Assembly: GCF_900112615.1 (NCBI RefSeq)
Contig: NZ_FOMK01000001.1
Coordinates: 1,240,001 to 1,304,000 of the forward strand
DNA: 64,000 nucleotides
Direction of reading: 5' to 3'
Source: Chitinophaga sp. CF118
GTDB lineage: Bacteria > Bacteroidota > Bacteroidia > Chitinophagales > Chitinophagaceae
Below, piece after piece: positions 27,765 to 34,851 of this stretch (its first letter is position 1; each line of letters begins with the position of its first letter). A program made the translations under genes and the position numbers. The notes beneath the pieces were generated by a model that made no database searches, had not been told where the DNA came from, and saw nothing but the letters and a program-made list of their open reading frames with translations.

Positions 27765-28358
27765 ATGAACAAGAGAGCTCTTTTACTATTGTTGTTATTC
27801 CCCTCCTGCATAAGCAATAACAATAAACATCTGAGGGATGAGCTATTGTTCATCTTCCACCAGGATCAACTTTACAGAGCGCAACTTTCACACTCAAATA
27901 GTGAAGCAGAAACTAATAAACTCTGGGAAAAACAGGGTCTCATAGATTCACTTAATTTAATCAGAGTTGTAAAAATACTTGACTCCATGGGCAACCCTGG
28001 GAAATCTATTGTTGGGGATCTTGCAAATGAAGCCTGCTTTTTTGTTATTCAACATGCGGATCTTAAATACCAGGAAAAATATCTGCCTATGTTTATGGAT
28101 GCTGCCAGTAAAAACGAACTGCCTTTAAAATCTGTTGTAATGATGATTGACAGAGTACGGATTGAAAAAGGAGAAAAGCAATTGTATGGTACGCAAATGA
28201 TCCCCGTACAGGATCCCAAAACAGGTTATAACACAGATCAATATCAATTTGCTCCAATTGAAGATGAGAAGAATGTAAATAAAAGGCGACTGCCCGCAGG
28301 ATTAGATTCTATAGAAGTACAGGCCAGGGAGAACAATATTAAGTATGTTCACATATGA
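27765..28358 (+). CDS. DUF6624-family lipoprotein, 197 aa
   Basis: A predicted lipoprotein: the signal sequence MNKRALLLLLLFPSC puts the acylated Cys at residue 15. The rest matches the DUF6624 pattern as I know it: GNPGKSIVGDLANEACFFVI, QHADLKYQEKYLPM, MMIDRVRIEKGEKQLYGTQM and a terminal LDSIE-ARE segment. The function of this Bacteroidota-rich family is unknown. A very strong 30-bp hairpin follows the stop codon by 18 bp. Confidence 0.75.
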   Translation: MNKRALLLLLLFPSCISNNNKHLRDELLFIFHQDQLYRAQLSHSNSEAETNKLWEKQGLIDSLNLIRVVKILDSMGNPGKSIVGDLANEACFFVIQHADLKYQEKYLPMFMDAASKNELPLKSVVMMIDRVRIEKGEKQLYGTQMIPVQDPKTGYNTDQYQFAPIEDEKNVNKRRLPAGLDSIEVQARENNIKYVHI

Positions 28359-28375
28359 TATTAATTAAAGATTTC

Positions 28376-28438
28376 AATGTCGGAACTTAGACAACTACTT
28401 GGACAAAATGTCCAAGTAGTTGTCTAAGTTCCGACATT
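28376..28438. terminator. Perfect 30-bp inverted repeat after DUF6624 gene
   Basis: The left arm 28376-28405 and right arm 28409-28438 are fully complementary around a 3-nt AAA loop; TTTTAG follows. It is much longer than an ordinary terminator stem but sits where one is expected. A related short palindrome (GTTGGACAACTTGTCCAAC, 28461-28479) and another TTGTCTAAGTT copy (28483-28493) follow. Confidence 0.8.
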
Positions 28439-28516
28439 TTAGTATACGATTTGATTATAGGTTGGACAACTTGTCCAACTTATTGTCTAAGTTACTCTCC
28501 CTAGTCTGTGTGTAAC

Positions 28517-28553
28517 AAAAAAGCGAATGAAGCATACACCTCATTCGCTTTTT
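28517..28553. terminator. Terminator of M28 peptidase gene
   Basis: AAAAAAGCGAATGA (28517-28530) and TCATTCGCTTTTT (28541-28553) form a 13-bp stem. On the reverse strand it follows the peptidase stop codon by 19 bp and ends in T-run; it could also act on forward transcripts. Confidence 0.85.
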
Positions 28554-28571
28554 CATTATAGTATTAATCAC

Positions 28572-30203
28572 TTATTTCCTCTTATCCTTAAACTCTGATC
28601 CCTTTTTCCATCCCGGGAACTTATTTTCATTACTCAGTGTCACGCCTACATCAAAAAGGAATCGTACATCTTCTACCATTCCTGAAAACTCCCAGGTACT
28701 ATCCAACTGGTCAAAAGGGGAATGATAACGTTCACGTCCATATGCAGAAGCGTGCATAGGTGCCCATGCGGAATCATGATATACGGATATATTTCCGCTG
28801 CCAGGGTATAATGCTGGTACGCCTACTTTAGCAAAGTTGAAATGATCTGAACGGAAAAACCAGCCACCTGAAGGATTTGCTTCTGGTATTATGATTCTGC
28901 CTTGCTTCTTAGCGGCTGCCTCAGCATAATCGTCAAGATCAGACTGACCAAGGCCCATAATGGTAATATCTTTCGTACGACCAAAGAAATTCAGCACATC
29001 CATATTAATATCGGCAACAGTAGAATCCAGCGGATATACGGGGTGTGAAGCATAGTATTCTGAACCTAGTAAACCCTGTTCTTCACCAGTGAGTGCGATG
29101 AAAAGAACAGAACGTTTAGGGTGCTGTTTTAGTTTGCTGAAAGCAGTTGCCAGTTGCAGGAGTGCAGCGGAACCAGACGCATTATCTGCGGCACCATTGT
29201 AGATAGAATCTCCTTTGATCGCTTCTCCTACACCAAGATGATCCCAGTGTGCAGTATAGATGATATATTCATTTGGCAGAGAGATGCCTGGCCATTTTGC
29301 CAGTACATTATGTGATGTTGATTTCCTGATCTTATTGTTAATTACCATGGAAGTTGTTACATCCAATGGAATCGCTTTAAACCCGCGATGTTTAGCCTGT
29401 TGCATCACGCTATCGGATACACCGGCAAGCTTGAACAACTGTTTTGCAGATCCCTGAGAGATCCAGCCTTCCATTGCTGCGCGTGACATATTATCATCTG
29501 GCGTTTGCAAATCAAGACGGGGTTTGGACCAGCCACTACGCACTACAGCCCAGCCATAACTGGCGGGCAACTGATCATGAATGATGATAATACCGGTAGC
29601 TCCCTGGCGGGCAGCTTCCTCAAACTTATACGTCCAGCGACCATAATAGGTCATCGTTTTCCCTTTGAAAAGCGTCTTGTCGTAGAACCCTGGGTCATTC
29701 ACCATCACAACGACAGTCTTTCCCTTCACATCGAGTCCTTCATAATCATTCCAGTTATATTCAGGAGCAACAATCCCAAAGCCGGCAAATACCAATGGGG
29801 AATTACTGATACTTACCTTCTCCTGTACACGACGGGTAGCAATTACGTATTCATCAAGATAAGGCAGACTAAGACTCCCATTCTTTCCCTTGAACACCAA
29901 CGGCCCTTCAGGTTTAGACGTCAGCTCTACCATAGGTACTTCCTGGAAATAGCTGTTGCCGTTACCGGGTTGCAGACCAATTTCCTTAAAGCGCTGCTCC
30001 ATGTAATGGATCGCTTTTTCTTCACCTGCAGTAAATGGTTTCCTACCCTGGAATTCATCAGAGGCAAGCATACCGATATCTTTTACAAACCCCGCGGAGT
30101 CAATAGCTTTAATGGCTGTTGAGTCACTGTTGGCATCATTGTCACCTGAACCCTTACAAGCTGCCAGGGTGGCCAGGCATATTACCAGATAGGATAATTT
30201 CAT
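28572..30203 (-). CDS. M28-family zinc metallopeptidase lipoprotein, 543 aa
   Basis: An exported aminopeptidase-type enzyme. Lipobox LATLAAC gives Cys at residue 16 when the start is taken at 30203 (MKLSYLVICLAT); an upstream ATG at 30236 would spoil the signal peptide. A PA-type insert (about 130-260) precedes the peptidase domain. Co-catalytic zinc ligands and catalytic residues are in YTAHWDHLG, YNGAADNASGSA, LTGEEQGLLGSEYY and DINMDVLNFFG, with a final His in the C-terminal part (SVYHDSAWA). It likely trims peptides in the periplasm or at the cell surface. Confidence 0.9.
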   Translation of the reverse strand: MKLSYLVICLATLAACKGSGDNDANSDSTAIKAIDSAGFVKDIGMLASDEFQGRKPFTAGEEKAIHYMEQRFKEIGLQPGNGNSYFQEVPMVELTSKPEGPLVFKGKNGSLSLPYLDEYVIATRRVQEKVSISNSPLVFAGFGIVAPEYNWNDYEGLDVKGKTVVVMVNDPGFYDKTLFKGKTMTYYGRWTYKFEEAARQGATGIIIIHDQLPASYGWAVVRSGWSKPRLDLQTPDDNMSRAAMEGWISQGSAKQLFKLAGVSDSVMQQAKHRGFKAIPLDVTTSMVINNKIRKSTSHNVLAKWPGISLPNEYIIYTAHWDHLGVGEAIKGDSIYNGAADNASGSAALLQLATAFSKLKQHPKRSVLFIALTGEEQGLLGSEYYASHPVYPLDSTVADINMDVLNFFGRTKDITIMGLGQSDLDDYAEAAAKKQGRIIIPEANPSGGWFFRSDHFNFAKVGVPALYPGSGNISVYHDSAWAPMHASAYGRERYHSPFDQLDSTWEFSGMVEDVRFLFDVGVTLSNENKFPGWKKGSEFKDKRK

Positions 30204-30547
30204 TGAGAGATAGTTTGGGGCTAAGATAAAAAACATATTCTAAATCAATATTGCTATGAGCTGTTCATGAAACACCTGATGGGACTGGTTTTATATTATC
30301 GCCATTTAAAAATAAAACCATAACCAATTAATAATGAATGAAATACAAGATAAAAACTTCACATGCTGATATAATTTATTGCAGGATAGCTCTGCAGACT
30401 ATTGAGTCCAAGCAGAAAAGATGCATGGCCTTTTTTGACAGATACTCCGTTTTTTAGATAAATTGACACAAAAAACAGATTTGGCGTATTTTAGCTTCTT
30501 AAATAGCTGCCTGGTTTAACAGGTACTTATTTAAGTGATAATAAAAT
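30204..30547. other. Intergenic region between divergent M28 peptidase and AAA ATPase genes
   Basis: This 344-bp AT-rich region must hold both promoters. An inverted repeat with outer arms CTTAAATA (30498-30505) and TATTTAAG (30528-30535) plus inner CCTG/CAGG pairing ends 12 bp before the ATPase ATG. It could be an operator or a translation-blocking hairpin. No ORF was seen. Confidence 0.5.
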
Positions 30548-31693
30548 ATGAGCGACCGAAAGTTAAAAGAAGTCACAATTGAAGGATATAAATCAATACA
30601 GAGTTTAACAATTTCTGTAAATGATGTAAACGTGCTTATAGGTGCCAATGGTGCAGGGAAAAGTAACTTCATATCTGCTTTTAAATTTCTTCGTAATATC
30701 ATACAAGAACGTTTACAGATTTCTGTCAGGGAAGCCGGAGGAGCGGATACGCTACTATTTTATGGCAGTAAACAAACTAAAAATTTATCTTTAAGCCTCT
30801 CTTTTACATACGATCGTGTGTATAAAATTATCCTTACTCCCTCTGTTGATGACAATCTTTTCTTTGAAGGTGAATATTGTATCCCTGATTCGGGAATGGG
30901 TCCAGATGATATGGATAGGTACCTGGAGAATTTCAATCCCGGAGGACTGGAATCAAAGCTAAAGTACAATTCGAAGGCAGAAGATTCATTTTTACGCCCT
31001 AACCAGGAACTCATTTATAATACATTATCCACCTGGCGTGTTTATCATTTTCATGATACCAGTGAAAGTGCCGGGGTGAAAAAATATGGCTCGCTTTCTG
31101 ATAATCACTTTTTATTTGAAGATGCCTCAAACCTGGCGGCATTCTTATATATGCTGCAACGTACAAAAGAAGATTATTATAACAGGATCATAAAGACAAT
31201 CCGGCTCGTTATCCCCTTCTTTAGTGATTTTTTATTACGCCCTAATCGTCTCAACCCTGATACTATCCGTTTAGAGTGGACTGATAAAAATTCTGAGAAA
31301 ACATTTTCTGCCAGTTCATTATCAGACGGTTCATTACGTTTCATTTGCCTCGCGACTTTATTATTACAACCAGTGTTACCCGGACTGATTTTATTGGACG
31401 AACCTGAGTTAGGGCTGCATCCTGCAGCCATCTCAATATTAGCGGATCTTATTAAGAAAGCTGCTACTAATACACAGGTAATCCTTTCTACTCAGTCTGT
31501 AAACCTGGTAAATGAATTTCAACCGGAAGATATTATTGTCGTTAACAGAGAAGGAGATCATACTTCTTTTAAACGGCTGGATAATGAAAGTTTGAAATCC
31601 TGGATGAAAGATTATTCGCTGGGGCAATTATGGGAAAGTAATGTAATAGGAGGACGTCCCCCAAAACGACCAACACAGCTTTCATTTCATTAA
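30548..31693 (+). CDS. AAA family ATPase (RecF/COG4637-like), 381 aa
   Basis: An SMC/RecF-type ATPase with a single continuous head. Walker A is VLIGANGAGKSNFISAF (residues about 31-47), the signature-like region is SASSLSDGSLRFICLATLL, and Walker B is LILLDEPELGLHPAAI followed by STQSVNLVNEF. It lacks an OLD-type TOPRIM domain or a partner nuclease gene next door, so a defence role is possible but unsupported. It is convergent with the PepSY gene with only 3 bp between stops. Confidence 0.85.
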   Translation: MSDRKLKEVTIEGYKSIQSLTISVNDVNVLIGANGAGKSNFISAFKFLRNIIQERLQISVREAGGADTLLFYGSKQTKNLSLSLSFTYDRVYKIILTPSVDDNLFFEGEYCIPDSGMGPDDMDRYLENFNPGGLESKLKYNSKAEDSFLRPNQELIYNTLSTWRVYHFHDTSESAGVKKYGSLSDNHFLFEDASNLAAFLYMLQRTKEDYYNRIIKTIRLVIPFFSDFLLRPNRLNPDTIRLEWTDKNSEKTFSASSLSDGSLRFICLATLLLQPVLPGLILLDEPELGLHPAAISILADLIKKAATNTQVILSTQSVNLVNEFQPEDIIVVNREGDHTSFKRLDNESLKSWMKDYSLGQLWESNVIGGRPPKRPTQLSFH

Positions 31694-31696
31694 CAA

Positions 31697-32920
31697 CTAT
31701 ACTTCTGCCGTTACTGCCGGCAATGGTTTCTTCTCTGCTTTTGATTTCTTCTTCCCTTTATTCAACCATACCAGCAATCCCGTTACAGGTAAACTGGCGC
31801 AGATCAGGCTAATGATGAATGCCAGGATCTTTCCGGGTAATCCACCGATGGCACCCACATGGATATCGTAGTTCATTCCTATCAGCTTCTCTCCTGCATT
31901 TCTGTCTTTAGCGGTGATGCGACTGAGCACTTTACCGGAGTATTTATCAAACCGGAAATCATCACGGTTGTAGAATGTTTCCTTTCCATAATACCCGGAC
32001 ATATAGATAGGTGCAGAGGCTGCAGGTGCAACTGCACTGGCGCTAAAACGCCGTGCATCAGGCATTTCTTTTAAGAGATAACTATAGGCGATATCCAAGG
32101 CATTCGTAGATGGCATCTGCAAGGTATCGGATTTGAATTCTTTTTGTTCCGGTGGTGTGGTAGTACGGGCTGCAATTACATATACCGTTGCCTCAAACCA
32201 TTTGAAAGCCCATACCATTCCGGTAAATGCGATGACTAACGCCAAGAGCATACTGTAAAATCCAAGTACGTTATGGAGATCATAATTGACACGCTTGAAC
32301 TTGGCAGACCATTTTATTTTAAAGCTCTGTTCACGACTCGATTTAGTCCACTTTTTAGGCCACCATAGTATTAAGCCGGTTATAAGCAGGATCACAAAGA
32401 TCAGTGTACTCCAGCCTACAATCCCCTCTCCGATGGGGCCATTGAGCAACAGGCTCCAATGGATATATTTTACGATAACAAAAAAGTCATGTTCATAATC
32501 ATGGATTCCGGTGATCTCGCCGGTATAAGGATTTACGAATGCACTACCGTAATAGTCTATAGAACCGAAAAAGGTGATGGCTTTGTCATTGCCCGGTTTA
32601 TATGCACTGAACTCCCAGGCTCTGTCAGGTTGCCGGTAGAAGGTCATATAAGTGATAGGGTTATCTTTACCCAAAGCTGTCTGTGCTTTAGCCTGCAATA
32701 CACTTGGTGGTAATATTGGTGTGGACTGTGGTGTAACAAAAAGGGTCTTCTTATGGATGATTTGTGAGATCTCCTCCTGGAATACAAAAAGACAACCTGT
32801 GATACTAACAATAAGAACAACCAGACCGGACGCAAGCCCAAGCCAGAGATGTAACCAGGCATTTAGTTTTTTTAACCAGGACTTACCCTTTTTTCCTGGC
32901 TGCTGATTCATTTTACTCAT
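31697..32920 (-). CDS. PepSY-associated TM helix domain protein, 407 aa
   Basis: An inner-membrane protein with four helices: LHLWLGLASGLVVLIVSITG (about 27-46), one near 165-185, one near 215-235, and one near 375-395. Large extracytoplasmic PepSY-like segments lie between them. Conserved motifs include KLNAWLHLWLGL, IKYIHWSLLL and WWPKKWTK. Such proteins accompany TonB-dependent siderophore receptors and may act as ferric-reductase-like partners. No receptor gene is adjacent here. The short C-terminal tail is lysine-rich. Confidence 0.88.
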   Translation of the reverse strand: MSKMNQQPGKKGKSWLKKLNAWLHLWLGLASGLVVLIVSITGCLFVFQEEISQIIHKKTLFVTPQSTPILPPSVLQAKAQTALGKDNPITYMTFYRQPDRAWEFSAYKPGNDKAITFFGSIDYYGSAFVNPYTGEITGIHDYEHDFFVIVKYIHWSLLLNGPIGEGIVGWSTLIFVILLITGLILWWPKKWTKSSREQSFKIKWSAKFKRVNYDLHNVLGFYSMLLALVIAFTGMVWAFKWFEATVYVIAARTTTPPEQKEFKSDTLQMPSTNALDIAYSYLLKEMPDARRFSASAVAPAASAPIYMSGYYGKETFYNRDDFRFDKYSGKVLSRITAKDRNAGEKLIGMNYDIHVGAIGGLPGKILAFIISLICASLPVTGLLVWLNKGKKKSKAEKKPLPAVTAEV

Positions 32921-33611
32921 TCATTAAAATTTGAATGCTAAACATCCCAGGAACTGCCTAGTGCTTTCATTGGCAAGTTAGTAATTGATAATAATAAATT
33001 ACAATACATAGCTCTAAAAATTATGTTGCATAAGCTTCCTATATCCCCGAGCGCGCAAAAGTCGGTTAAGGGTATAACATGACCGAGACAAATCGGGAAT
33101 ATTTTTTACGAGAAGCGGAAATTGATCCAGAAACGCCTCTTCTACACACAAAACTGAGATCTTCTTTCCACGTACGAATTGCTAGTGACGGGGAAGACTT
33201 CCGGGAGAGTTCGGAGAGACTTCCAGGATTGACAGGTGATTAACAGGGGTTAAGCAGGGGTTTGGTCGGTGGGAGTCAAACTAACCCCTGTTTAACTCCT
33301 GTTTAACTGCTGTTTACCTCCTGCTTAACCCCTATCAAAGGTGCCACTCACTAACTTATTCCCCATTTACGCATATACAAACATCTCTCCTTTCCCTGTT
33401 TTTTGTAAATCATATTTTCATCGTACTCTTTTCAGTTTTGAAAAACTTTCTTGTATAAACTTTATTCAGGAATGGACTTTACCTACCATACCAGTCCGTT
33501 GAAAAAATAAAAGAATACTTTCAGGCAGCAAATAAAAAATAGTCACAATCCTCCTACTTTTTTTCAGTCATGACGTTCTGTTGCAGTGCATAGTTCTAAA
33601 TTGCTATACAG
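32921..33611. other. Long intergenic region with 11-bp repeat array
   Basis: This 691-bp stretch lies between the divergent PepSY and AraC-like genes. It contains the inverted 11-bp repeat array at 33231-33336 described separately. Apart from that, only AT-rich sequence that presumably carries the two promoters was seen. No tRNA or plausible ORF was found. Confidence 0.6.
33231..33336. repeat. Inverted array of 11-bp tandem repeats (AACCCCTGTTT type)
   Basis: On the forward strand five 11-bp units follow one another without gap: AACCCCTGTTT (33283), AACTCCTGTTT (33294), AACTGCTGTTT (33305), ACCTCCTGCTT (33316) and AACCCCTATC (33327). Upstream, two to three units lie in the opposite orientation (33252-33262, 33241-33251, and a degenerate one at 33231-33240). 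A 20-bp spacer (33263-33282) separates the two arms. The 11-bp period keeps all units on one helix face. The arms could also fold into a long hairpin. Confidence 0.9.
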
Positions 33612-34607
33612 ATGACCCTCCCATTGTCAATTACGACCCCGATTGGGCAAGCGATCCTGTTCTCGCCTGGTTTGCCAGTTGCATTAACCAGTTTTCAGTT
33701 ACAGGGTACTATTCCCTTTTATGCGCAGAGCGAGAGTTTTGGGCACCTTATCTTTCAACAGATAACGATCGATAGATATATTGCCTGGGTGAGCCATTAT
33801 ATTATCACTAAACCTACTGAATTCAGAATCTCCGCTAATGTGGGTGATCTGCTGATGCATTATACAGTAAAAGGTACAATGCATTATGTGATGGAAGAAG
33901 AGGAGATGGAAACCAGTGACCATCAGATGAATATCCTGGTAGCGGATATGTTACATCACGTAATCAGGTTTAAATCACCGGGGATTTACATGGCGATCAA
34001 TGTACATATCCCTATTAAAGAACTGGAAGAATACCTCGACAGTTTTCCGGTAGTAGAGCTCTTTCTTGAAAAAATAGACAGCGGCACTGTTATTACGCTA
34101 CTAGATCATAATATAGTGGCTCCGGAACGTTTGCGGAATGTTATTAACGATATCACAGAACGGCGCTTACCATGTGTTGCAAGTGAGAAATACAGAGAAC
34201 AGAAAACAGGAGAACTCATTATTGAATCCCTTGACATGTTATCACGTTATCTGACAGACCACAATGGACTTAATACTGCGGATCATGAAAGAGGAGCGCG
34301 CACTGAGGTTTTGCTGTTACAGCACGTCCATCATCCTTCTCCTCCTACCCTGAAACAGCTGGCAAAGTTTGCGGGGACCAATGAGAAAAAACTGGAAGAT
34401 ATCTTCCGATCCCGGCATGGTATCACTGTATACGACTTCTTCCAGAACGCACGAATGAAAATCATACACCGCAAATTGACAGAAACAGAAATTCCGCTGC
34501 AGGACCTGGCAGAAGAATTTGGCTATACCGATTATTCCAGCTTTTCATATGCGGTTAAAAAACGCTTTTCTCTAGGTCCCAGAGAACTAAGAAAGAATAG
34601 TAACTGA
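33612..34607 (+). CDS. AraC-family transcriptional regulator, 331 aa
   Basis: The N-terminal 200 residues are a sensing domain of unknown ligand. The C-terminal 100 residues form an AraC double helix-turn-helix: PPTLKQLAKFAGTNEKKLED, FRSRHGITVYDFFQNARM and DLAEEFGYTDYSSFSYAVKK, ending in LGPRELR. It is distantly related to the four AraC-like paralogues at 53-63 kb (compare its LLMHYTVKGTMHYV and AINVHI segments). It lies upstream of the GH2 pseudogene in the same direction and may once have controlled it. Confidence 0.87.
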   Translation: MTLPLSITTPIGQAILFSPGLPVALTSFQLQGTIPFYAQSESFGHLIFQQITIDRYIAWVSHYIITKPTEFRISANVGDLLMHYTVKGTMHYVMEEEEMETSDHQMNILVADMLHHVIRFKSPGIYMAINVHIPIKELEEYLDSFPVVELFLEKIDSGTVITLLDHNIVAPERLRNVINDITERRLPCVASEKYREQKTGELIIESLDMLSRYLTDHNGLNTADHERGARTEVLLLQHVHHPSPPTLKQLAKFAGTNEKKLEDIFRSRHGITVYDFFQNARMKIIHRKLTETEIPLQDLAEEFGYTDYSSFSYAVKKRFSLGPRELRKNSN

Positions 34608-34731
34608 GTTTGAAAAAATTCGCTATTCCCTAACTATTTTCCTTCCCTCCTAATTCTTTTTAGGAACCAATGAAGGAACTTTAGAGTACGACTTTAAAAA
34701 CACATTTAATGGTATATTGAGGAAAACAAAT

Positions 34732-34763
34732 GTCCCGGTTATCTAGTCGGGACTCTTTTTTTT
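34732..34763 (+). terminator. Terminator between AraC-like gene and GH2 pseudogene
   Basis: GTCCCG (34732-34737) and CGGGAC (34748-34753) form a stem followed by TCTTTTTTTT. It lies 125 bp past the AraC-like stop, so either the 3' UTR is long or a short separate transcript ends here. Confidence 0.8.
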
Positions 34764-34775
34764 ATAACCCTCCAA

Positions 34776-34833
34776 CTCTCACTTTTTATTCGCTATCTCC
34801 TAACAATTGTCCCGGTCAATTAGCTTATTTTTT
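34776..34833 (+). promoter_or_regulatory. CTATCTCCTAA-type promoter of GH2 pseudogene
   Basis: CTCCTAAC begins at 34797, preceded by CGCTAT. A weak second unit (CTCTCACTT) lies 21 bp upstream at 34776. The -7-like box TATTTTTT (one mismatch to TAnnTTTG) starts at 34826, exactly 29 bp after CTCCTAA. This is the spacing also seen upstream of the genes starting at 40724, 46761 and 54410. Confidence 0.55.
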
Positions 34834-34851
34834 ACGACCCAAAGTTTAACC

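Noticed and set aside
28483..28512. CTAAGTT word at 28483 as another member of the promoter family
   Set aside because: No gene follows in that direction before a terminator and the position 29 bp downstream (TAACAAAA) does not match TAnnTTTG.
33231..33336. CRISPR array or transposon ends
   Set aside because: Units are only 11 bp with no spacers between them, and no transposase or target-site duplication is present.
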